The notes beneath the pieces were generated by a model. It was given only the letters and a program-made list of their open reading frames with translations. It searched no databases and was not told the origin of the DNA. Source: an uncultured Lachnospiraceae bacterium (GTDB taxonomy: Bacteria; Bacillota; Clostridia; Lachnospirales; Lachnospiraceae). From it: 48,519 bases of DNA. The translations under genes and the position numbers were made by a program. The DNA is taken from NCBI GenBank assembly GCA_910578845.1, contig CAJTSL010000003.1:31977-80495 (forward strand). The letters run 5' to 3'. Positions 33,380 through 41,900 of this stretch are shown in pieces. The stretch's first letter is position 1; every line of letters begins with the position of its first letter.

Positions 33380-34525
33380 GTGAAAAAGATAGCAATACTA
33401 GGTTCTACCGGCTCGATAGGAACGCAGACATTAGAGATTGTGAGGAATCATCCTGATCTGGATGTCGTGGCGTTGGCAGCGGGGACGAATGTAGAGCTGA
33501 TGGAACAACAGATCCGGGAGTTCGCCCCGCGTAAAGCAGCGATGTGGAGCAAAGAGGCGGCAGCAGATTTGGCGCTCAGGGTCGCAGACCTGGGTGTAGA
33601 GATCGTGAGCGGCATGGAAGGGCTGATAGAAGTCTCCGTGATGGAGGAAGCGCAGGTGCTGGTGACTGCAATAGTCGGCATGATCGGCATCCGCCCTACT
33701 ATTGCAGCGATTGAGCAGGGCAAAACGATCGCGCTTGCCAATAAGGAGACGTTAGTGACGGCAGGCCATCTCATCATGCCGTTAGCAGCAAAGCGCGGCG
33801 TTTCCATTTTGCCGGTTGATAGTGAGCATAGCGCTATTTTCCAGTCTATGAACGGTGAGAACAGAGAGCGGATTCATAAGATCATCCTGACGGCATCCGG
33901 CGGGCCATTCCGGGGGAAGACGACAGAGGAACTGGCGCATATGACAATAGAGGATGCACTGAAACATCCGAACTGGTCTATGGGCAAGAAGGTAACGATA
34001 GACTCGGCTTCCCTTGTTAATAAGGGGTTAGAAGTCATGGAAGCAAGATGGCTGTTTAACGTGGAGTTGGAGAAAATCCAAGTGGTAGTGCATCCACAGA
34101 GCATCCTCCATTCCGCAGTGGAATATGTAGATGGCGGCATCATGGCACAGCTTGGCATGCCCGATATGAAGCTGCCCATCCAGTATGCGCTTTTCTATCC
34201 GGACAGAAGGCCGATGGACGGGAAGAAAGTGGATTTCTTTGCCCTAAAAGAACTTACATTTGAAGAACCCGATACGAAAACATTCCAGGGCTTGGCGCTG
34301 GCCTATGAGGCGGCGAAGACGGGCGGCAGTATGCCGACGGTATTCAATGCGGCAAACGAGAAGGCAGTCGCCTTATTTGTCCAAAGAAAAATAGGATTTT
34401 TACAAATACCGGAATTAATCGGGCAGTCTATGGGACATCATAAAGTAATAAGCAATCCTTCCGTGGATGAGATTCTGGGAGCAGAAGCGGAAACATATGA
34501 ATATATAGAGCAGGTGATGAGTTGA
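33380..34525 (+). CDS. dxr: 1-deoxy-D-xylulose 5-phosphate reductoisomerase
   Basis: A 381-residue Dxr of the non-mevalonate isoprenoid (MEP) pathway. The N-terminal NADPH-binding motif is L-G-S-T-G-S-I-G-T-Q-T-L. Catalytic-region motifs include A-N-K-E-T-L-V, L-P-V-D-S-E-H-S-A-I-F-Q, T-A-S-G-G-P-F-R, and M-G-K-K-V-T-I-D-S-A-S-L-V-N-K-G-L-E. The start is GTG 33380. Its stop overlaps the TTG start of rseP. IspG of the same pathway is encoded nearby at 37834. Confidence 0.97.
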   Translation: MKKIAILGSTGSIGTQTLEIVRNHPDLDVVALAAGTNVELMEQQIREFAPRKAAMWSKEAAADLALRVADLGVEIVSGMEGLIEVSVMEEAQVLVTAIVGMIGIRPTIAAIEQGKTIALANKETLVTAGHLIMPLAAKRGVSILPVDSEHSAIFQSMNGENRERIHKIILTASGGPFRGKTTEELAHMTIEDALKHPNWSMGKKVTIDSASLVNKGLEVMEARWLFNVELEKIQVVVHPQSILHSAVEYVDGGIMAQLGMPDMKLPIQYALFYPDRRPMDGKKVDFFALKELTFEEPDTKTFQGLALAYEAAKTGGSMPTVFNAANEKAVALFVQRKIGFLQIPELIGQSMGHHKVISNPSVDEILGAEAETYEYIEQVMS

Positions 34526-35586
34526 CAAAAGGAATTACAACGATTATATTATTTATCATTATTTTCAGCATTGTCGTTATTTCGCATGAATTCGGGCATT
34601 TCCTGATAGGGAAGCGGAATGGGATCCGTGTCGTAGAGTTTTCGATCGGGATGGGGCCGAATTTGTTTTCCTTCCAGAGAGGTGAGACTAAGTATGCCCT
34701 CAAGCTTCTGCCCATTGGCGGCGCTTGTATGTTTGACGGGGATGATGGCTTGGCGGAAGAAAAAGGCGAGCCGGATGAACACTCCTTTTTAAGGGCCAAT
34801 GTCTGGGCAAGGATTGCGACTATCGCAGCAGGGCCGATATTTAATTTCCTGACAGCTTTTATCTTCGCCTTGGTTCTGGTTGCCTTTAATGGCGCTGACA
34901 GACCAGTGATTCAGCAGGTCATGGAAGATTCTGCGGCTGAAGAGGCCGGCCTTCTTGCAGGGGATGAGATTCTTCGCATGAATGGCGAGAGGATTCATGT
35001 TTATCGGGAAATTGACTTGATTTCTGCGCTTAACCGGGGCGAGTCCGTCTCGATGCAGATAAAGCGAGGCGATTCGGTGCAGGATCTGACACTGAGCCCA
35101 CGTTATAGTGAGGAAGATGGCAGATACTATATCGGGCTGATCGGGAGAGGAGAATATATTAAGTGTAACCCGTTGCAGGTATTTCAGTATAGTGCATATG
35201 AGATCCGCTATTGGGTGAAGATGACCTATAAGAGCCTTGGGATGTTAGTACAGGGCCGGGTGACGAAAGATGAGGTATCCGGGCCAATCGGCATTGCGCA
35301 GATGGTAGGGGATAATTATGAAGTTGCGAAAGCATACGGGGTTTCTACGGTTATTTTCACGATGATCAATATTATAATTTTGCTTTCCGTTAACCTGGGG
35401 ATTCTGAATCTGTTGCCGGTCCCGGCATTGGATGGCGGCAGGCTGGTATTCCTGTTTTTGGAGGTGCTGCGGGGCAAAGCGATCCCGCCGGAGAAAGAAG
35501 GCATGGTACATTTTGCAGGTCTTGTAGTGTTGATGGTACTGATGGTCTTTATCATGTACAACGATATCATGAAGCTGATCCATTAG
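34522..35586 (+). CDS. rseP: RseP/RasP site-2 membrane metalloprotease
   Basis: A 354-residue intramembrane zinc protease. The active site H-E-F-G-H occupies residues 22-26, and the third ligand motif is the C-terminal N-L-L-P-V-P-A-L-D-G-G-R segment. One PDZ domain lies between the second and third membrane segments (about residues 120-205), with E-A-G-L-L-A-G-D. In Bacillus RasP releases sigma factors from cleaved anti-sigma factors. The TTG 34522 start overlaps the dxr stop by four bases. No proS gene follows, in contrast to Bacillus. Confidence 0.95.
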   Translation: MTKGITTIILFIIIFSIVVISHEFGHFLIGKRNGIRVVEFSIGMGPNLFSFQRGETKYALKLLPIGGACMFDGDDGLAEEKGEPDEHSFLRANVWARIATIAAGPIFNFLTAFIFALVLVAFNGADRPVIQQVMEDSAAEEAGLLAGDEILRMNGERIHVYREIDLISALNRGESVSMQIKRGDSVQDLTLSPRYSEEDGRYYIGLIGRGEYIKCNPLQVFQYSAYEIRYWVKMTYKSLGMLVQGRVTKDEVSGPIGIAQMVGDNYEVAKAYGVSTVIFTMINIIILLSVNLGILNLLPVPALDGGRLVFLFLEVLRGKAIPPEKEGMVHFAGLVVLMVLMVFIMYNDIMKLIH

Positions 35587-35644
35587 TTATCTTTCAGAGT
35601 TTTTTCTGCGAAATGACTAAATCAGGTATGAAATTTTTGGGAAA

Positions 35645-35670
35645 ATTGTATTCTTGTCAAAGAATACAAT
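35645..35670. promoter_or_regulatory. Perfect 11-bp inverted repeat overlapping the -35 box
   Basis: ATTGTATTCTT at 35645-35655 and AAGAATACAAT at 35660-35670 are exact reverse complements with a 4-nt centre (GTCA). The -35 box TTGTCA at 35654-35659 spans the centre. A protein bound here would block or modify RNA polymerase binding, so it is a candidate operator controlling the phosphatase/kinase unit. No downstream T run is present, which argues against a terminator of rseP. Confidence 0.7.
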
Positions 35671-35683
35671 AAGGTATTATAAT
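35654..35683 (+). promoter_or_regulatory. Promoter of the Ser/Thr phosphatase-kinase unit
   Basis: The -35 TTGTCA (35654-35659) and a perfect -10 TATAAT (35678-35683) are 18 nt apart. Predicted start is about 35690. The transcript would have a leader of about 130 nt. Confidence 0.7.
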
Positions 35684-35700
35684 AAATTATGTTTTCGATT

Positions 35701-35765
35701 AGGCCGTGCGGCGCTAATGATGTGTCGGCGGCCTGTCTTTGGAAATCATTGCAGGGTTCCCTGCA
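35701..35765 (+). other. Two hairpins in the leader of the phosphatase-kinase transcript
   Basis: AGGCCG at 35701-35706 pairs with CGGCCT at 35729-35734 around a GC-rich loop, and TGCAGGG at 35750-35756 mirrors CCCTGCA at 35759-35765. Both lie between the promoter and the gene. They look like RNA structure, with no recognised riboswitch class. Confidence 0.45.
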
Positions 35766-35818
35766 TATATCCGGATAATGAACAATAAGATTTGAGAAAT
35801 GGGGAAGGAGCGTGGTAA

Positions 35819-36550
35819 ATGTACTATGATACAAGTGTATATTGGGATAAAGGACCGCTACGGGAAATGAACCAGGATTCCCTTATTGTGCAGCAAGTCC
35901 TGACATCCCGTGGAAGAGTCTTGCTTGCGGCAGTCTGCGATGGGATGGGTGGCGTTGACGAGGGGGAACGCGCGAGCGGCTATCTGACGGAAGCATTGGT
36001 CACATGGTTTTATGACAGCCTTTTGGATGCAGTAGCGAAGAAGAAGCCCTCATGGGCGATCAGGCATTCGGCGGAGCGGGAAATCTATCAGGCACAGGGC
36101 AAGATGCAAAAATATGCCGGGCAGCATTCTTGCAAAATGGGAACGACTTTATCTATGCTGCTTCTGTGGGAGAAAAAATATATGCTATGGCATATAGGTG
36201 ACACCCGCATCTACCATTTATATGGGAGAAAGAAGGGGAGAAAGAAAAAGCAAATGGAGCTTTTGACGAAAGATCATGTGTACGGTGGCAATATGTTGAC
36301 AAAATGTGTAGGAAGCTATGGTTTTTTCATGCCTGATTTTAAGATGGGAGCGGTAAAGAAGAAAGAGGGCTTCTTGCTTTGCAGCGATGGCTTCTGGCAT
36401 AAAATAAAATCCGGGGAAATAGAGGAGGCGCTCTCACCGGAGCAGATGACAAAGGAGCGGTGTGATAAGCGCTTGCGTGAGCTTGGCAGCGTGAGCATGA
36501 GACGAAAAGAGACGGACAATCTCTCGGCAATTTATATTATTACGAGATAA
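35819..36550 (+). CDS. PP2C-type Ser/Thr protein phosphatase (PrpC/Stp-like)
   Basis: A 243-residue metal-dependent phosphatase. The metal-binding patterns are present: the N-terminal R-E-x-N-Q-D-S, V-C-D-G-M-G-G-V-D-E-G-E-R-A-S, the M-G-T-T-L-S segment, H-I-G-D-T-R-I-Y, L-C-S-D-G-F-W and D-N-L-S-A. It should remove phosphate from the kinase encoded next and its targets. AAGGAG at 35805-35810 is 8 nt before ATG 35819. The kinase starts 37 bp after its stop. Confidence 0.92.
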   Translation: MYYDTSVYWDKGPLREMNQDSLIVQQVLTSRGRVLLAAVCDGMGGVDEGERASGYLTEALVTWFYDSLLDAVAKKKPSWAIRHSAEREIYQAQGKMQKYAGQHSCKMGTTLSMLLLWEKKYMLWHIGDTRIYHLYGRKKGRKKKQMELLTKDHVYGGNMLTKCVGSYGFFMPDFKMGAVKKKEGFLLCSDGFWHKIKSGEIEEALSPEQMTKERCDKRLRELGSVSMRRKETDNLSAIYIITR

Positions 36551-36587
36551 GATGTAACGGTAAAGAGAAAGGGAAAAGGACGTCAAT

Positions 36588-37760
36588 ATGGAGAAAACCC
36601 TTATGGGAAAGTATGAACTACGGGAAAAAATAGGAGAAGGAGGAAGCAGTGCAGTCTATTTGGCATGGGACAGGCATCTGGAATGCATGGTGGCGGTGAA
36701 AGAGCAGAAGCAGCCGAAAAGCATGCAGGAAGAGACGATGCTAAAATGGGAGCGGGAGATGCTAAAGACGTTAAAACATCCGATGCTGCCAGCCGTATAT
36801 GATTATTTCGGGGAGGACGTACAATATCTGGTGATGGAATATATTAAAGGAGAGAGCCTGCGCCATTATATAGAAAAAGAAGGGAGCATCCCTGAGCAAC
36901 AGGCATGTGAATGGGCGATTCAGTTAGCGGAGCTGCTTATGTATCTGCATACGAGGAAGCCGCCTGTGATATACCGGGATCTGAAACCGGAGAATATCAT
37001 TGTATGTCCAGATGGGAATCTTCGTGTCGTGGATTTTGGCACGGCGTTACTTGCCAGTTACGGATTGCGCTATCAGGATAATCTGGCAGGCACGCTTGGG
37101 TATGCGGCGCCGGAACAGCTAGGCAAAGGAGAGGCTGGCGGCGCTAAAGCAGATGAAAGGAGCGACATCTATACGTTGGGGGCGACATTATATCATATGC
37201 TGACCGGGCATCATCCGTCTCTTCCGCCCGCAGGTATCAGGGCGTTGCGCAGCATGAAGCCGGAATTGTCACGCAGAATGGAACAGATTGTCATAAAATG
37301 CACACGCCCGGAACCGGATAAGCGGTATCAGAGCGTGGAAGAAGTCAAAAGAGACTTATTATATAAAAAGGTACGACGCAGCAGGCTTATCATCGCAGAG
37401 CGTCCCGGGAAGACAAAAGGCGCGGCGATCCGAAGGATAGAGAAGAATATCTGGCTGACGGAGAAAAAGACGACGGGATTATTCGGGATGTTGATTTTGT
37501 TAGGAAGCTTTTTCCTTAGCAGTTCCCTATTGTCTGTAAAAGGCAGGGAGACACCGCTGCCAGTCGTTGTATATAACGAGCAGGGGCAGAAGGTCGTTAT
37601 CCGTTATGATAGTGTCTATCAGCCGGATGGCAATCTATTGTTGGAATTGGGGCATGAGCTGTTTGATAACGGAGGGATATGGGAACTGTCCGTAGGCTTA
37701 AAGAGCCGGGGAGACGGACAGCGGAGGGAGCGGGTTTTTTACATACAAGGGGATGGCTAG
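36588..37760 (+). CDS. Membrane Ser/Thr protein kinase without PASTA repeats
   Basis: A 390-residue Hanks-type kinase. The glycine loop is G-E-G-G-S-S (16-21), the ATP Lys is K38, the catalytic loop Y-R-D-L-K-P-E-N has D131 and K133, and D-F-G is 149-151; A-A-P-E-Q closes the activation segment. Tyr replaces the His of HRD. A single transmembrane helix lies at about residues 296-316, followed by only about 75 outer residues, with no PASTA repeats as in PrkC. The extracellular part is therefore too small for a muropeptide sensor of the usual type. It is co-transcribed with the phosphatase before it. Confidence 0.93.
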   Translation: MEKTLMGKYELREKIGEGGSSAVYLAWDRHLECMVAVKEQKQPKSMQEETMLKWEREMLKTLKHPMLPAVYDYFGEDVQYLVMEYIKGESLRHYIEKEGSIPEQQACEWAIQLAELLMYLHTRKPPVIYRDLKPENIIVCPDGNLRVVDFGTALLASYGLRYQDNLAGTLGYAAPEQLGKGEAGGAKADERSDIYTLGATLYHMLTGHHPSLPPAGIRALRSMKPELSRRMEQIVIKCTRPEPDKRYQSVEEVKRDLLYKKVRRSRLIIAERPGKTKGAAIRRIEKNIWLTEKKTTGLFGMLILLGSFFLSSSLLSVKGRETPLPVVVYNEQGQKVVIRYDSVYQPDGNLLLELGHELFDNGGIWELSVGLKSRGDGQRRERVFYIQGDG

Positions 37761-37769
37761 CAAAACACC

Positions 37770-37798
37770 TTTCCTAATTTATCCGTTTGATGTACAAT
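37770..37798 (+). promoter_or_regulatory. Possible promoter before ispG
   Basis: The -10 TACAAT (37793-37798) and a weak -35 TTTCCT (37770-37775), 17 nt apart, lie just after the kinase gene. Read-through from upstream is equally likely. Confidence 0.35.
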
Positions 37799-37833
37799 AG
37801 AGAATATCATAAGAAAGGCAGGGGATGTGTAGA

Positions 37834-38889
37834 ATGCATCGGAATAAGACAAAGCTGGTAGCGATTGGCGACAGAGTAATTGGCGCAGGGAATCCTGTTT
37901 TGATACAATCAATGACCAATACAAGGACAGAGGATGTGGAAGCGACTGTATCGCAGATTTTACGTTTAGAGCGGGCAGGCTGTGAGATCGTGCGTGCAAC
38001 GGTGCCGACAATGGAAGCGGCGCAGGCTCTGGCGAAGATCAAAGAGAGGATACACATCCCGCTTGTCGCTGACATCCATTTTGATTATAAGATGGCGATT
38101 GCCGCAATCGAAAACGGAGCGGATAAAATCCGTATTAACCCGGGCAATATCGGAAGCAGGGAGAAGGTAGCGGAAGTAGTCGCCGCGGCAAAAGAGAGAA
38201 ATATTCCGATCCGTGTTGGTGTCAACAGCGGCTCTTTAGAGAAAGAACTGATCGAAAAATACCATGGCGTGACGGCAGAGGGCATCGTGGAAAGCGCACT
38301 GGATAAAGTGCATATTATCGAGGGGCTGCACTATGATAACCTTGTCATTAGCATTAAATCTTCAGATGTCTTAATGTGTGTAAAGGCGCATGAGATTTTG
38401 GCACAAAAGACGCTATATCCTTTGCATGTCGGCATCACGGAATCAGGGACATTAGTAAGCGGTAATATCAAGTCAGCAGTCGGGATTGGCATTATCCTGC
38501 ACCAGGGGATCGGGGATACGATCCGTGTTTCTTTGACAGGAGACCCGGTAGAGGAGATTAAGTCGGCGAAGCTAATCTTGAAGACATTAGGGCTGCGAAG
38601 CGGAGGGATTGAAGTGGTCTCTTGCCCGACTTGTGGCAGGACGAAAATAGATTTGATCAGCCTAGCCAATCAGGTAGAGGAGATGGTAGCGGATATTCCG
38701 TTGGAGATCAAAGTGGCGGTGATGGGGTGTGCGGTGAACGGGCCGGGAGAGGCAAGAGAAGCGGACATCGGTATTGCCGGCGGCGTGGGAGAAGGCCTTT
38801 TAATTAAGCGGGGAGAGATTATTAAGAAAGTGCCGGAGAGCGAACTATTAAACGTGCTGCGTGACGAATTGCTGCATTGGGAAGTGTGA
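37834..38889 (+). CDS. ispG: 4-hydroxy-3-methylbut-2-enyl-diphosphate synthase
   Basis: A protein of about 351 residues, IspG/GcpE, an iron-sulfur enzyme of the MEP isoprenoid pathway. The N-terminal I-Q-S-M-T-N-T and the C-terminal Cys motifs S-C-P-T-C-G-R-T and A-V-M-G-C-A-V-N-G-P-G-E carry the cluster ligands. Family residues such as R-I-N-P-G-N-I-G are present. ATG 37834 gives the usual beginning; ATG 37825, three codons earlier in frame, is an alternative. Dxr of the same pathway is encoded 3.3 kb upstream, with the phosphatase and kinase genes between. Confidence 0.96.
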   Translation: MHRNKTKLVAIGDRVIGAGNPVLIQSMTNTRTEDVEATVSQILRLERAGCEIVRATVPTMEAAQALAKIKERIHIPLVADIHFDYKMAIAAIENGADKIRINPGNIGSREKVAEVVAAAKERNIPIRVGVNSGSLEKELIEKYHGVTAEGIVESALDKVHIIEGLHYDNLVISIKSSDVLMCVKAHEILAQKTLYPLHVGITESGTLVSGNIKSAVGIGIILHQGIGDTIRVSLTGDPVEEIKSAKLILKTLGLRSGGIEVVSCPTCGRTKIDLISLANQVEEMVADIPLEIKVAVMGCAVNGPGEAREADIGIAGGVGEGLLIKRGEIIKKVPESELLNVLRDELLHWEV

Positions 38890-38902
38890 AAGGGACATCT
38901 GT

Positions 38903-41900
38903 ATGTCTAAGAAATTTTTTGAAGTATTCCCGACCTTAAAATTGGAGAGGGGAATCAAAGATTTATTTGAGCAGGTAACGGTGGAGAAAGTATCGGCAAC
39001 AAAGCGTAAGGACTTTTTGCGGATTTATATTTCTTCGGATAGGCTGATCCAAAAAGAGGATGTGTTCCGGGTAGAGCAGGAAATGAAAAAGCAGTTTTTT
39101 CCTAATGCGCCCATGACGTTGCGCATATATGAGCGGTATCATCTGTCCTTGCAGTATAATCCGGAGAAACTGATGAACATTTACCGGGAGAGCATCTTGT
39201 TGGAGCTGCGGGAATATTCACCGATTGAATACAATCTGTTCAAGAATGCCGATATTGCTTATCCGCAGGAGAATCAGATCCTGCTAACGGTAGAAGATAC
39301 TGTCCTTGGCAAAGAAAAGGCGGAGGAACTGGTGCGCATCCTAGAGAAAATCTACAATGAGCGGTGCGGACTGTCCGTGGAAGTGTTGACAGATTATAAA
39401 GAGAAGAAGAGCGGGAAGCATAGGGAAGACGATGAGCAGAAATTTGCGATGCAGATAGCGGAAATATCGGCACGCGCGCTGTATGGAAAAGCAACGGGAG
39501 AGCTTGCCATGCAGGATAGGGAGGATGCAGGCATAGGGGCACAGCCAGGAGCGATGGACACGGCTTTGGCGAATGCTACGGACAGTGCTATGGCAACGAA
39601 TAAAATGTCGGGCGCCAAAAAGGCGGTTGATGTAAATGAGACGGGAAGCGGCAGACCATTTAAAGCGCCGGCAGACAAAGGGATGCGTCCAAAGGGCGGC
39701 GATTCGAGGCGTCTTCTGAAACGTTCCGACAATCCCGATGTTTTGTATGGCAGGGATTTTGAAGAAGAAGCAATCCTGATGGAAGAGATCATCGGGGAAA
39801 TCGGTGATGTTACGATCCGTGGCAAAGTCTTGAACATGGATAAGCGTGAGATTAAGAATGAACGTACCATCCTGATCTATGATGTTACAGATTTTACCGA
39901 TACGATGACGTTGAAGCTGTTTGTCCCGAATGATCAGGCTGATGAGCTGACTGCACAGATGAAACCGGGCGCTTTCGTGAAGATTAAGGGCACAACGGTA
40001 ATTGATAAATTTGACCATGAGCTGACGATTGGCTCTGTCTACGGCGTAAAAAAGATTCCTGATTTTACGGTGTCCAGAATGGATACGAGCGTACGTAAGC
40101 GCGTTGAGCTTCATTGCCATACGAAAATGAGCGATATGGACGGCGTATCGGAAGCCAAGGACATTGTAAAACGCGCTTACCAATGGGGGCATCAGGCGAT
40201 CGCAATTACGGATCATGGCGTATTACAGGCGTACCCGGATGCCAATCATGTGTGGGAAGATTTATGGAAGGCAGAGAAGGGAAAGAGAAAAGAAGCCGGA
40301 GAAGAAGAGCCGGATAAACAGGATTTCTTTAAGGTCATCTATGGAGTGGAAGCATATCTTGTGGACGATTTGAAAGAAATTGTCACAAACGATAAAGGAC
40401 AAGGGCTTGGCGGAACTTTTGTCGTATTCGATATCGAGACGACAGGATTTTCTCCTGTCAATAATAGGATCATAGAAATTGGCGCAGTCAAAGTCATAGA
40501 CGGGAAAATTACGGACCGGTTCTCGGCGTTCGTAAATCCGGACGTGCCGATTCCCTTTGAAATTGAAAAACTAACGGGCATCCAGGATGAGATGGTCATG
40601 GATGCGCCGCGCATCGAGGCCGTTTTGCCACAGTTTCTGGAATTTTGTAAAGATGCTGTCCTAGTGGCGCATAATGCAGGGTTTGATATGAGCTTTATCA
40701 TGGAAAACTGTGACCGGCTAGATATCGAACATGATTTTACTTATGTCGATACGGTGGGGATTGCCAGGATCCTATTGAATGAGCAGGCGAAACATACGTT
40801 AGATGCGGTAGCGAAGACGATGGGCGTTTCTTTGGAGAACCATCACCGTGCAGTGGATGATGCAGAAGCAACGGCGGAGATTTTCGTTAAGTTTATCCCG
40901 ATGCTGGCACAAGAAGGCGCCGATACTTTACGGAAAATCAATGCGCTTGGCAAATCCAGTCCCGAGATTGTAAAGAAGCTGCCTACGTATCATACGATCA
41001 TCCTGGCGAAGAACAATGTAGGGCGCATGAATCTGTACCGTTTGGTTTCGGAGTCTCATTTGCATTATTTTGCCAGAAGGCCGAGGATACCCAAAAGCCT
41101 TTTGCAGGAATACAGGGAAGGTCTCTTGCTCGGGAGCGCCTGCGAAGCCGGGGAGCTTTACCGCGCTCTTCTGGATGGAAAGGCGGATGTGGAAATCGCC
41201 AGGATCGTCCGATTCTATGATTATCTGGAAATACAGCCGCTTGGCAATAATCAGTTCATGATAGAATCCGAGAAATTGTCACAGATTAATTCCATGGAAG
41301 ATATCATGGAAATGAACCGTAAGATTGTAAAATTAGGGGAGGAGTTTAAAAAACCCGTTGTGGCGACGTGCGACGTACATTTCTTAGACCCGGGAGACGA
41401 AGTGTACCGCCGGATCATTATGACCGGGCAGCATTTTGCAGATGCGGATAATCAGCCGCCTTTATACTTTAGGACGACGGAAGAGATGTTAAAAGAGTTT
41501 GCTTATCTTGGAAGCGATAAGGCGATGGAAGTCGTTGTTACCAATACGAATATGATCGCCGATATGATAGAATCCATGTCTCCGGTCAGGCCGGATAAAT
41601 GTCCGCCCGTCATTGAGAACAGTGATAAGCTCTTGACGGATATCTGCTATAAGAAGGCGCATGAGCTGTATGGAGAGACACTTCCACAGATTGTAGAAGA
41701 CCGTCTGAAGAAAGAGCTGCATTCCATTATCTCTAATGGTTTCGCAGTCATGTACATCATTGCACAGAAGCTCGTATGGAAATCGGTAGAAGACGGTTAT
41801 CTGGTAGGGTCTAGAGGTTCTGTCGGTTCTTCTTTCGTGGCGAATATGGCAGGCATTACCGAAGTAAATTCTCTAAGCCCGCATTATTTATGCCCGAAAT

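Noticed and set aside
39341..40216. Minus-strand open frame of 291 codons inside polC
   Set aside because: It is antisense to conserved PolC domains, and its composition is that of a shadow frame.
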